Shown here in pieces: positions 7,114-15,202 of a stretch of DNA of 64,000 bases. Position 1 is the first letter of the stretch. Each line of letters opens with the position of its first letter. Under the pieces are notes generated by a model. It searched no databases, was not told where the DNA came from, and saw nothing but the letters and a program-made list of their open reading frames with translations. The stretch is from positions 1 through 64,000 of the forward strand of contig NZ_RZRU01000007.1 in NCBI RefSeq assembly GCF_003997495.1, written 5' to 3'. Both the position numbers and the translations under genes were made by a program. Source of the DNA: Mesorhizobium sp. M7A.F.Ca.US.008.03.1.1. Its GTDB lineage: Bacteria > Pseudomonadota > Alphaproteobacteria > Rhizobiales > Rhizobiaceae.

Positions 7114-8303
7114 ACGCGGTAGCCAAGATAGACGAGAAAGTGACTGAGCTGGAGATGGAAGCGCCGGAAAAGCCGGCCGCGGCCCCAATCCCAGCCGCAG
7201 CGGCGGTTGCTCCTCCGGTGCAGCCAGCCCCGGCACCGGTGAAGAAAAAGCGTCGGCTGGGCCGCTTCCTGCTGATGGTCGCGCTGCCTGCGGCATTGGC
7301 TATCGGCGGCGGTTATGTCTGGGTCACCGGCGGCCGCTATCAGGAGACGGAGAATGCCAATCTGCAGCAGGCCAAGGTGTCGATCGCTTCCGACACGGCC
7401 GGCCGCATCGTTAAGGTCGACATCTTCGATAACCAGCTGGTCAAGCAGGGTGACGAGCTGTTTGCCATCGACCCCGAGCCATACCGGATCGCGCTGGCGC
7501 AGGCCGACGCGGCGGTGGCGGGAGCGCGTCTCAATGTCGAGCAGTTGCGCGCGGCCTATGGCCAGTCGATGGCTCAGCAAAAATCCGATGCCAGCCAGGT
7601 CGCCTTCGCCCAGTCGCAGTTCGATCGCGCCGCCGATCTCGCCCAGAAGGGCATCAATGCCAAGTCGTCGCTCGACGAAGCCAAGAATGATCTCGACAAG
7701 GCCAAGCAGCAGCTCGCCGTTGCCGAGCAAGGCATCATCAGCGCCAAGGCAGCCCTTGGGGGCAATCCCGATATCGAGACCGACAAGCACCCGACCGTGA
7801 TGGCCGCGCTCGCCGCGCGCGACAAGGCGGCCTACGACCTGGCGCAGACCACGGTCAAGGCGCCGGCGGACGGCATCGTCAGTCAGGCCTCGTCGTTCAA
7901 GGTCGGCCAGTATGTCGGTTCCGGCACGCCGCTGTTTTCGCTGGTCGAGACCGGCGACACCTGGATCGATGCCAATTTCAAGGAAACGCAGCTCACCCAC
8001 ATGAAGCCCGGCCAGAAGGCCGAGATCGTGGTCGACACCTATCCAGGGCGTACCTTCGAGGCGACGGTCAAGGCGATCGGCGCCGGCACGGGAGCCGAGT
8101 TCTCGCTGCTGCCGGCCCAGAATGCCACCGGCAACTGGGTCAAGGTCACACAGCGCATCCCGGTTCGTCTCGAACTGACCGATGCAGACGCCAAGATGGC
8201 GTTGCGCACCGGCATGAGCGCCACCGTTACCGTCGACACCGGCGTGGCGCGTGGCCTGCCTTCGATCTTCGGGCACGCCACGGCTGGCGAGGCCGCGCAG
8301 TAA
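7110..8303 (+). CDS. emrA: HlyD/EmrA-family membrane fusion protein
   Basis: The 397-residue protein is the periplasmic adaptor of a tripartite drug efflux pump. It has a Pro/Ala-rich cytoplasmic N-terminus, a membrane anchor near residues 50-68 after a KKKRRLGR stop-transfer patch, and a biotinyl-lipoyl-like half motif (AGRIVKVDIFDNQLVKQGD). A helical hairpin with coiled-coil character follows, then the second lipoyl half (VKAPADGIVSQ) and a beta-barrel domain (WIDANFKETQLTHMKPGQ), which is diagnostic of EmrA-type proteins. It pairs with the DHA2 transporter downstream. No outer-membrane channel gene is nearby. Confidence 0.92.
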   Translation: MNAVAKIDEKVTELEMEAPEKPAAAPIPAAAAVAPPVQPAPAPVKKKRRLGRFLLMVALPAALAIGGGYVWVTGGRYQETENANLQQAKVSIASDTAGRIVKVDIFDNQLVKQGDELFAIDPEPYRIALAQADAAVAGARLNVEQLRAAYGQSMAQQKSDASQVAFAQSQFDRAADLAQKGINAKSSLDEAKNDLDKAKQQLAVAEQGIISAKAALGGNPDIETDKHPTVMAALAARDKAAYDLAQTTVKAPADGIVSQASSFKVGQYVGSGTPLFSLVETGDTWIDANFKETQLTHMKPGQKAEIVVDTYPGRTFEATVKAIGAGTGAEFSLLPAQNATGNWVKVTQRIPVRLELTDADAKMALRTGMSATVTVDTGVARGLPSIFGHATAGEAAQ

Positions 8304-8448
8304 CGTCAACAGAATGCCGCAGGACCAGCGGCGGAGGTGAATAGCAGGATTGGTCTGATGGGAGGAGCTGGAGGATCAGCGTTTGGGCGCGCCGCGTAGC
8401 GGCCTGGCCGAAATCTGAAATCTCCGAGGCAGACCCGTCGGTCCTCAT

Positions 8449-8566
8449 GTTTCCGGGCGGCAGGCATCCGCTCATCAGAGACTTTCAGTCGATGTAACCC
8501 CCACATCGACAATCGCGTCCCACCGCGACGAGGGTCTCTCAACGGAAGGCGTCGCCGCCCGGAAAC
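8449..8566. promoter_or_regulatory. Nested multi-stem inverted-repeat structure between emrA and emrB (possible leader RNA)
   Basis: A 13-bp perfect outer stem (8449-8461 with 8554-8566) encloses two shorter stems (8467-8470/8543-8546 and 8477-8482/8534-8539). These enclose two hairpins: an 8-bp stem with a 7-base loop (8488-8495/8503-8510) and a 5-bp stem with a 6-base loop (8513-8517/8524-8528). It fits a multi-branch RNA fold ending 41 bases before the emrB start codon. The whole emrA-emrB gap (8304-8607) holds no gene. It could be a cis-regulatory RNA, an mRNA-processing site or a palindromic intergenic repeat. Confidence 0.45.
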
Positions 8567-8607
8567 CCCTTGTACACGTTTTTGTTACCTGCTGGAAGTT
8601 CCACGCC

Positions 8608-10140
8608 ATGAGCACGCCCGAACCCTTCAAAGAAGTGCCGCATCGCGGCCTGATCACGGTCGCGCTCATGCTGGCGACGATCATGCAGGCGCTCGACACG
8701 ACGATCGCCAATGTCGCGCTGCCGACTATGACCGGCGATCTCGGCGCCTCACCCGACAACATCAACTGGGTGCTGACCTCCTACATCGTCGCCGCCGCCA
8801 TCATGACGCCGGTCACCGGCTGGCTGGCCGACCGCTTCGGCCGCAAGGAACTGTTCCTTGGGGCGGTTGTCGGTTTCACCGTGTTCTCGATGCTGTGCGG
8901 TATCGCCTGGAGCCTGGAGAGCATAGTGTTCTTCCGGCTGATGCAAGGCGTGTTCGGCGCCGCCATCGTGCCACTGTCGCAGACCTTCCTGCTCGACATC
9001 AACCCCAGGGAACGCCACGGCCAGGCAATGGCCATCTGGGGCGCCGGCATCATGCTGGGGCCCATCCTGGGTCCGACGCTCGGCGGCTGGCTGACCGAGA
9101 ATTTCAACTGGCGCTGGGTGTTCTTCATCAACCTGCCGGTCGGCATCATCGCCTTCCTCGGCATGGCCGCCTATCTGCCGGCGGTTGCCCGGCGGGTGCG
9201 CAGCTTCGATTTCTTCGGCTTCGCCATGTTATCGCTCGGTGTCGGCGCGCTGCAGCTGCTGCTCGACCGCGGCGGCGAGGTCGACTGGTTTTCTTCGGTC
9301 GAAATCTGGATCGAGCTTGCTCTTTCGATCACCGGATTCTGGGTGTTCATCATCCATACGCTGACGGCGGAACGTCCTTTCATCGACCCCAAGATCTTCC
9401 TCGACCGCAATTTTGTGACCGGGCTGGCATTCATCTTCGTCATGGGCGTGCTGATCCTGGCCTCGATGTCGCTGCTGCCGCCGATGCTGTCGACCATCTT
9501 CGGCTATCCGACCGTCACCATCGGTGTCGTGTTGGGGCCGCGCGGTGTCGGCACCATGATTTCGATGCTTGTCGTGGGGAGGCTCATGAGCAGGATCGAC
9601 GCCAGGATTCTTGTCGTCATCGGCTTTCTGCTCACGGCGCAATCGCTCTACACCATGTCCAGCTTCACGCCGCAGATGGACAATTGGCTGATCCTCAGCT
9701 CCGGCGTCATCCAGGGCCTGGGGATGGGAATGGTGTTCGTGCCGCTGTCGACCGTCGCCTTCGCCACGCTTGACGTGCGCTTCCGCACCGATGCCACGGC
9801 CCTGTTCAGCCTGGTGCGCAATCTTGGCTCGTCCATCGGCGTGTCGGTCGTGACGGTTCTCATGGTGCGCAATACGCAGGTCAACCACTCAGAGCTTTCG
9901 GCCTTCATCAACCCGTTCAATCCGAATCTGTGGGCGGTCTCTCCAGCCGCCGCGAGCGGCGATCCGACGGCGCTTTCGCAGGTCGATCGCCTGGTCAATC
10001 TCCAGGCGATGATGATCTCCTACGTCAACGACTTCAAAATACTCATGGTGATGACGCTGCTTGCCATTCCGTTTGTTTTCCTGCTGCGCAAGCCGAAGCA
10101 GGCGCCTGCCGGCGGCGCGCCAGCCGCGCATATGGACTAG
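8608..10140 (+). CDS. emrB: DHA2-family MFS multidrug transporter (EmrB/QacA type)
   Basis: The 510-residue protein has about 14 hydrophobic spans and the DHA2 motifs LDTTIANVALPTM (span 1), the A motif LADRFGRKELFLG, and the span-5 C motif region MLGPILGPTLGGWLTENFNWRWVF. Such proteins export hydrophobic drugs or fatty acids by proton antiport and work with an EmrA adaptor, which is encoded upstream. GGAAG at 8594-8598 is a well-placed ribosome binding site for the ATG at 8608. The 304-base gap from emrA is unusually long for this gene pair and contains a structured element. Confidence 0.93.
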   Translation: MSTPEPFKEVPHRGLITVALMLATIMQALDTTIANVALPTMTGDLGASPDNINWVLTSYIVAAAIMTPVTGWLADRFGRKELFLGAVVGFTVFSMLCGIAWSLESIVFFRLMQGVFGAAIVPLSQTFLLDINPRERHGQAMAIWGAGIMLGPILGPTLGGWLTENFNWRWVFFINLPVGIIAFLGMAAYLPAVARRVRSFDFFGFAMLSLGVGALQLLLDRGGEVDWFSSVEIWIELALSITGFWVFIIHTLTAERPFIDPKIFLDRNFVTGLAFIFVMGVLILASMSLLPPMLSTIFGYPTVTIGVVLGPRGVGTMISMLVVGRLMSRIDARILVVIGFLLTAQSLYTMSSFTPQMDNWLILSSGVIQGLGMGMVFVPLSTVAFATLDVRFRTDATALFSLVRNLGSSIGVSVVTVLMVRNTQVNHSELSAFINPFNPNLWAVSPAAASGDPTALSQVDRLVNLQAMMISYVNDFKILMVMTLLAIPFVFLLRKPKQAPAGGAPAAHMD

Positions 10141-10190
10141 CTTTCCATCAAATCATCTTGGGTGTGGCGCACGAAGCCGGCACGTTTTTC

Positions 10191-10700
10191 CTATTTCCCG
10201 AGCACCAGGCTCCAGTAACGGAGCTTGCTGTCGCCGCCGTCGCGCACATAGGCAAGGCCGAAGCGTGTGAAGCGCGGGTCGAGCATATTGCGGCGATGGC
10301 CCGGTGAATGCACCCAGATGTCGAACAGCTTCTCGAGGTCGAAACGACCCTCGGCGATGTTCTCCGCCGCGGCACCGGAAATTCGATTGTCCTTGACGCG
10401 CGAGGCGAAATCCTTGCCCCAGCCGGTGGTGTGGCTCATGCGGCGGCGCTGCGCCATGTATCCTGCCTGCTGCAAGGCGGCCTGTTCGAGCTGCCGGTCG
10501 GGGACCAGCGGCGCGAGCCCGACCGAGGCGCGGATGCTGGCCAGCGTGCTGGTGGCGGAGGAGGAGACCCCGGCGCCTTCGCCGGTTGGCAGTGAAACGG
10601 TGCTGCAGGCGGCGAGGCCCGCCAGGGCCGCGAGGCCGGTCAGCACCATGCGCCTGTTCAGATTCGGGATCGGGTGGTTTTGGATTTTCGCAATGGTCAT
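10191..10700 (-). CDS. CAP/SCP-domain lipoprotein
   Basis: The 169-residue protein starts with an RR-containing signal (NRRMVLTGLAALAG) ending in the lipobox LAAC with Cys32, so it is probably a lipoprotein. The rest is a CAP/SCP (PR-1-like, YkwD-type) domain, shown by RRRMSHTTGWGKDF, GAAAENIAEG, and WVHSPGHRRNMLDPRFTRFGLA. The function of bacterial CAP proteins is poorly known; cell-surface roles are common. It is convergent with emrB. Upstream ATG-like starts would only add non-homologous residues before the signal peptide. Confidence 0.88.
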   Translation of the reverse strand: MTIAKIQNHPIPNLNRRMVLTGLAALAGLAACSTVSLPTGEGAGVSSSATSTLASIRASVGLAPLVPDRQLEQAALQQAGYMAQRRRMSHTTGWGKDFASRVKDNRISGAAAENIAEGRFDLEKLFDIWVHSPGHRRNMLDPRFTRFGLAYVRDGGDSKLRYWSLVLGK

Positions 10701-10759
10701 GCCCCTGAGATAACGTCGATCATGGCTTTTGCCGGGCAGTGCAGCGAAAATCGAAGATG

Positions 10760-11116
10760 TCAGGCGGCTGTTTCGAGATCTGCGTCCGAGGAAATGCCCA
10801 TCCGGTCGTCTTCCGTATCCACCCACCACGAGCCCAGCGCGTCGATGAGCGGTACAAGCTTGCGGCCAGGCGCGGTAAGGTCGTAGTCAACCCGCAGCGG
10901 ATAACCCGGACGAACCGTGCGCCGCACGATGCCGGCTTCCTCCAGCTTGCGCAGTTCCAGCGTCAGGATGCGATGCGACACCGTCGGGTTGTCGCGTCTC
11001 AGATCGCTGAACCGCTTGGTGCCGTCCTTCAGATAATAGAGCAGCAGTGTGGGCCAGCGACCACTGAGCACGCGCATGGTCTCTTCGATCGGGCAGCGTG
11101 AGACGACGTCTTTCAT
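10760..11116 (-). CDS. HxlR-family transcriptional regulator
   Basis: The 118-residue winged-helix protein shows the HxlR pattern CPIEETMRVLSGRWPTLLLYYLKDGTKRFSDLRR, then SHRILTLELRKLEEAGIVRR and the wing RVDYDLTAPG. A single Cys near the N-terminus (CPIE) is the position used for redox or electrophile sensing in several members. It is divergent from a glutathione transferase-like gene, and a TTAC-N10-GTAA inverted repeat sits between them, so it probably controls that gene and itself. Confidence 0.9.
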   Translation of the reverse strand: MKDVVSRCPIEETMRVLSGRWPTLLLYYLKDGTKRFSDLRRDNPTVSHRILTLELRKLEEAGIVRRTVRPGYPLRVDYDLTAPGRKLVPLIDALGSWWVDTEDDRMGISSDADLETAA

Positions 11117-11129
11117 GGGCGGGTCCTGG

Positions 11130-11147
11130 TTACAGAATTGTGCGTAA
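11130..11147. promoter_or_regulatory. Candidate HxlR operator in the hxlR-gst intergenic region
   Basis: TTAC at 11130-11133 and GTAA at 11144-11147 form an inverted repeat with a 10-base spacer, 14 bases upstream of the hxlR start and between divergent genes. The half-sites are short, so chance occurrence is possible. Confidence 0.3.
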
Positions 11148-11222
11148 TTTACATGGGACGACCAGCGTTTAGGGTCAAGTTTCGCTGCGCGGCGTGATCC
11201 CCTCAATCACGGAAGAAAACAA

Positions 11223-11939
11223 ATGGAACCTATCCTGCTTTATGGCTTCCCGGCGGGAAGCTCGATGGGGCTCGTCGCTGCCTTCGAACGCGTCGGGCAA
11301 CCCTATCGCCTGTGCCGCGTCGACATGCTCACCGAGATGAAAAATGATGCCTATGCCAGCATCAACGACCGTCAGGAAACGCCGGTGCTGATCACCGACG
11401 AAGGCCGGGTGCTCACCGAGACAATGGCCATCGCCGCATGGCTCGAAGCCCGTGACACGCAGCGCCGCATCAGCTTCGAACCGCGCACGCCGCAAGCCGA
11501 CCGCATGCACCAGCTGATGGCCTTCGTGAACACCGGTTTCACCGCCGCCTTCAGCCCGCTCTGGGTGGCATTGGAAATGGCGGCGGATGAACCGGCGCTG
11601 AAGGCGACCTTGCGGGAGTTCGGTCGCAAGGCCGTTGCGGAACGTCATGATCGGCTCGAGGCGATGATCGCCGATACGGATTTCCTGGTCGGCGACGGGC
11701 TGACTCTTGCCGATACCACGCTGATCGGCGTGGCACGCTGGGCGGAATTTCACCAGGCGATCGACGGCGCCGCCTATCCCAAGCTGGCCGAATTGCGCCT
11801 TCGCATCGAAGCCGATCCGGCCGTGCGTTATGCCCTGGCTGTCGAGGATGGCGAACAGCCCGCCGGTTCTGGCGCCTGCCTTGGCCACGTCCCCCTTATC
11901 GAGGTGATCGATCGCTTCGCGGCACCGGCGCAATCGTAG
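11223..11939 (+). CDS. Glutathione S-transferase family protein
   Basis: The 238-residue protein begins with a thioredoxin-fold GST N-domain (ILLYGFPAGSSMGLVAAFERVGQPY), with the cis-Pro region TPVLITDEGRVLTETMAIAAWLE near residue 57-78. An all-helical C-domain with DFLVGDGLTLADTTLIGVARWAEF follows, the conserved GST N-capping box. It may conjugate glutathione to electrophiles; the substrate is unknown. It is divergent from an HxlR regulator that may sense such electrophiles. A strong hairpin follows the gene. Confidence 0.88.
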   Translation: MEPILLYGFPAGSSMGLVAAFERVGQPYRLCRVDMLTEMKNDAYASINDRQETPVLITDEGRVLTETMAIAAWLEARDTQRRISFEPRTPQADRMHQLMAFVNTGFTAAFSPLWVALEMAADEPALKATLREFGRKAVAERHDRLEAMIADTDFLVGDGLTLADTTLIGVARWAEFHQAIDGAAYPKLAELRLRIEADPAVRYALAVEDGEQPAGSGACLGHVPLIEVIDRFAAPAQS

Positions 11940-11987
11940 CGATACTCTATTTCAACCAGGATGTGCCTTTGTGAGAGGCACTGATCT

Positions 11988-12014
11988 GCCGGAGTGCGGT
12001 CGCCGCACTCCGGC
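11988..12014. terminator. 12-bp stem hairpin terminator after the GST gene
   Basis: GCCGGAGTGCGG (11988-11999) pairs perfectly with CCGCACTCCGGC (12003-12014) across a TCG loop, followed by ATTGTT. It lies 48 bases after the GST stop and before the stop of the opposing TadG-like gene, so it may serve both strands. Confidence 0.75.
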
Positions 12015-12079
12015 ATTGTTAAACGCGACCGCCATTTTTCTCAACGCTATCGCTTGCGCCGCCTGACGTCAGTCGTTTC

Positions 12080-13303
12080 TCATTTCACCAGAGTGATCAT
12101 CCGATCGGCATACATTGTGCGATTTCCAAGCGCCGCCGCGCAGTCCGACTTGACGGACGAGTTTCCGGTCATCTGTATCGTATTGCCGACAAGCCTGAGA
12201 CAGTCGCCCTGGGCGCTCATATCGGAGTTGCCGGCGTAGGAAATCGGCGCGTCCGGCGCGTAGATGAAACCGCTGAGCACCGAATTTGCGCCGCCATTCA
12301 ATGTCAGGGCAGACGTGTTGCCGTGGTCCTGGAAAATGGTGATGCCGGCATAAGGGCCGCTGGTGGGTGGGGAAAGGTTCACCTTCTCATTGGCATTTAT
12401 GTACATCTGAGCGCTTTCCATGAGGAATATGGTCACGCCCTGGCCAGCCAGGCTGCCGTTCCCCCCCGGCTTTATGGTGGTGCCGCGCATGATGTAGACG
12501 CCCGGATTGAGCGTGATGTCCCCCGACAATGTCTTGTCGCAGTAAGTGCCGGGCGACAGCGTGTAGGTTTTGCCGTTCGGGACAGGCAAACACAATGTGT
12601 AAGGGGGAGGAACGACGTCGGCCAATGGATCAAAGGATGCGTACCTATGTTCGTGCGGCGTTCCGCAGGCGAGACTGGCGCTGGGTGGCAACAGCCCGCT
12701 GGTGCCGCCGACGGTTGAGACACAGCCGGCTGAAACCAGTGCGGAGCCACCCCTGTTGACGGAATCGGACGCGTCCGAGTTCGCTGCGATCACGCAATTG
12801 TCCATCGAGACGTTGGTCGAGCCCTGCAGGTTCACGGCGGCGGACGCATGCGGATCGAGCGCCAGCACGCAGGCCTGCGCGCCAGGTTTTATCTTGACCG
12901 AGGCCGAGCGATAGGCCTGCCAGGGGGCCGAGGCGCTGATGAAGCTTGGGCGGCTTATGCTGGACGACAGCGAGATAAAGTAGGCGCTGGGGCCGCCGCT
13001 TGCCGTTGCCGCGAAAGCGGAGACGCTGCCCAGATATTCCTGCTGGTCGGCCACGCTCATATTGGCGGCGAAGAATTGCAGCCCAAGCTGCTGGACATCG
13101 CCGGCCGCCATATCGGGAGAGAACTTCGTGCCGATGGCTAGCCCGGCCGCGTCCAGCGAGTTCTGCAGTTGCGATGCGTCATGGCTCGTGCCGATCAGAT
13201 CAACGGCGCCGGCCAAACCAATCATTATCGGCAGCATCGCGATGGCGGTGGTTATGGCAAAGTTGCCGCGCTCCGAAGACCAGAAGCTTTTCAACGCGAA
13301 CAT
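12080..13303 (-). CDS. TadG-like pilus assembly / surface protein
   Basis: The 407-residue protein opens with ERGNFAITTAIAMLPIMIGLAGAVDL, the TadE/TadG-type N-terminal membrane segment found in proteins of the Tad (Flp) pilus system. The large exported remainder is rich in Ser, Gly and Asn. It contains several Cys and a middle region (LNPGVYIMRGTTIKPGGNGSL and following) with spaced short hydrophobic turns typical of a beta-helix-like fold. No other tad genes are nearby. A second TadG-type protein is encoded at 15203-17188. The role is inferred from the N-terminus only. Confidence 0.72.
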   Translation of the reverse strand: MFALKSFWSSERGNFAITTAIAMLPIMIGLAGAVDLIGTSHDASQLQNSLDAAGLAIGTKFSPDMAAGDVQQLGLQFFAANMSVADQQEYLGSVSAFAATASGGPSAYFISLSSSISRPSFISASAPWQAYRSASVKIKPGAQACVLALDPHASAAVNLQGSTNVSMDNCVIAANSDASDSVNRGGSALVSAGCVSTVGGTSGLLPPSASLACGTPHEHRYASFDPLADVVPPPYTLCLPVPNGKTYTLSPGTYCDKTLSGDITLNPGVYIMRGTTIKPGGNGSLAGQGVTIFLMESAQMYINANEKVNLSPPTSGPYAGITIFQDHGNTSALTLNGGANSVLSGFIYAPDAPISYAGNSDMSAQGDCLRLVGNTIQMTGNSSVKSDCAAALGNRTMYADRMITLVK

Positions 13304-13604
13304 CGCCCCTCGCCGAACTTCGTAAAGCTCAGGTGATACGCCAGGGGTCTCTACGAGTAATTTAAGTAAATGCTAAAATACGTAAATGCTAAAATGCGGC
13401 ACAATGTTTGGCCAAAACGAAGCCTGCCAAGGCACGACCATATGAGAGGTGATACGGAGAGTTGAGCACAACGAGGAACTTCTCCGTAGTCCATCGACGC
13501 GGCGACAATCGTCGCCAACTGTGCTATCGTGCCCTCTCGTTCTTGAAGTGGCAGCTCTGGCGGCCATCCTGGCGGTGACCGCCCCGACACACGGGAGGAA
13601 GGTT
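13304..13604. other. Divergent intergenic region with a 16-bp tandem repeat
   Basis: These 301 bases separate the TadG-like gene from the DUF2189 gene and should hold both promoters. The part around 13355-13400 is AT-rich and contains two tandem copies of a 16-bp unit. An open frame continues upstream from the DUF2189 start, but the perfect ribosome binding site at 13593-13602 argues that translation begins at 13605. Confidence 0.5.
13366..13397. repeat. Two tandem copies of a 16-bp AT-rich unit
   Basis: GTAAATGCTAAAATAC (13366-13381) is followed directly by GTAAATGCTAAAATGC (13382-13397), which differs at one position. The location about 60-90 bases upstream of the TadG-like start codon would suit a regulator binding site. 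Confidence 0.6.
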
Positions 13605-14429
13605 ATGGCCGGCTTTCATGTCATGGCGGACGCACGTGGAATGCATGTGCAGCCAACGGTGCGCCGCATCACCACGTCGGACCTTTGGGATGCGCTGCGC
13701 CTCGGCGTCGAGGATTTCTGGGCAAAACCATCGCACTATGTGTTCCTGTGCCTGATCTATCCCATCGTCGGCCTGATCCTGACGCAGTGGACGTCCGGCG
13801 CCAACGCGATCCAGCTCATCTATCCCCTGATGTCGGGTTTCGCGCTGCTCGGGCCATTTGCGGCGCTCGGCCTTTACGAGATCAGCCGCCGGCGCGAACT
13901 CGGCATGAACACCTCCTGGCGGCATGCGTTTGATGTGCGGCGCTCGTCCGCGGTTCCGTCGATCGCTGTCATCGGCATCATGCTGGTGGCGCTGTTCCTG
14001 TTGTGGCTCTACACCGCGCAATCGATCTACACTGGCCTGTTCGGCGACCAGCCGCCGGCCTCGATCGGTGGCTTCATCCGCGACGTGCTGACCACCAGCA
14101 AGGGCTGGACGCTGATCCTTGCCGGCAATGCTGCGGGCTTTGTCTTTGCCGTAATCGTGCTGGCCACCACCGTGGTTGCCTTCCCGCTGCTGCTCGACCG
14201 GGACGTCGGCGCCGTTTCGGCGATCGAGACCTCGGCGCGGGCGGTGATGGCCAACCCGCTGCAGATGGCGCTCTGGGGCTTGCTGGTCGCCGTGCTTCTG
14301 GTGATCGGTTCGATCCCGCTGTTTGCCGGGCTAGCCGTCGTCATGCCCATCCTCGGCCATGCCACCTGGCATCTCTACCGCAAGGTGGTCGAGCCGGAGC
14401 GGGCGCAGCAGACAAGACGGCCGATGTAA
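13605..14429 (+). CDS. DUF2189 integral membrane protein
   Basis: The 274-residue protein has a polar N-terminus with VRRITTSDLWDALRLGVEDFWAKPSHY, the opening of the DUF2189 family, followed by about six membrane spans. GGGAGGAAGG sits directly before the ATG at 13605, which fixes the start. The family is common in alphaproteobacteria, often near cytochrome genes, but its function is not established. Here the neighbours give no clue. The stop lies 11 bases from the stop of the convergent LysE-type gene. Confidence 0.85.
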   Translation: MAGFHVMADARGMHVQPTVRRITTSDLWDALRLGVEDFWAKPSHYVFLCLIYPIVGLILTQWTSGANAIQLIYPLMSGFALLGPFAALGLYEISRRRELGMNTSWRHAFDVRRSSAVPSIAVIGIMLVALFLLWLYTAQSIYTGLFGDQPPASIGGFIRDVLTTSKGWTLILAGNAAGFVFAVIVLATTVVAFPLLLDRDVGAVSAIETSARAVMANPLQMALWGLLVAVLLVIGSIPLFAGLAVVMPILGHATWHLYRKVVEPERAQQTRRPM

Positions 14430-14440
14430 GGTCTGCGCTC

Positions 14441-15073
14441 TCAGCGCTGCGCGTCGGTCGCCATCTTCAGCGCCAGTGCCGCCAGCACCGTGCCCATCAT
14501 CCAGCGCTGGATGACCAGCCACAATGGCCGTCCGGCGAGGAAGGTGGCGATCGAACCGGCGGTCACCGCGATGACGGCATTGACGCTGAGGCTGATCGAA
14601 ATCTGTGTCGCGCCGAGCACCAGGAGCTGCGACAGGACATGGCCCTTGCTGGGGCTGATGAACTGCGGCAACAGCGACAGGTAGAGCACGGCCACCTTCG
14701 GATTGAGCAGATTGGTCATCAGGCCCATGGCGAAAAGCTTGCGCGGCCGGTCCCTCGGCAATTCGCGCACTTCGAACGGCGAGCGTCCGCCCGGCTTCAC
14801 CGCCTGCCAGGCCAGCCACAGGAGATAGAGCACGCCGGCAAAGCGCAGCGCATCATAGGCGTAGGGTACGGCGAGCAGCAGCGCGGTGATGCCGAATGCC
14901 GCCGCCAGCACATAGAAGACAAAGCCGAGTGCCACGCCGCCAAGCGAGATCAGCCCCGCCTTCGGCCCCTGCGACAGGGAACGCGAGATCAAATAGATCA
15001 TGTTGGGGCCAGGCGTCAGCACCATGCCGAGGCAGACCAGCGCGAAGGCGAGATGATTGGCTGTTTCGGGCAT
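14441..15073 (-). CDS. LysE/RhtB-family amino-acid exporter
   Basis: The 210-residue membrane protein has the LysE/RhtB signature near the N-terminus, LTPGPNMIYLISRSLSQGPKAGL, and about six spans, including MTNLLNPKVAVLYLSLLPQF, another conserved stretch. The family exports amino acids such as lysine, threonine or homoserine. GGGAAGAACAG precedes the ATG at 15073. The substrate cannot be told from the sequence. Confidence 0.92.
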   Translation of the reverse strand: MPETANHLAFALVCLGMVLTPGPNMIYLISRSLSQGPKAGLISLGGVALGFVFYVLAAAFGITALLLAVPYAYDALRFAGVLYLLWLAWQAVKPGGRSPFEVRELPRDRPRKLFAMGLMTNLLNPKVAVLYLSLLPQFISPSKGHVLSQLLVLGATQISISLSVNAVIAVTAGSIATFLAGRPLWLVIQRWMMGTVLAALALKMATDAQR

Positions 15074-15202
15074 CTGTTCTTCCCCAGCGCGCCGCGAATG
15101 GATGCACGATCCGGCAGGCGGCCCACATGTGCCTGTCGCTGCAGGCGCGCGCAAGTGCATGGCGGCGCCAGCCGTTCTTCCAGCTAGCCCGATGCCTACG
15201 GA

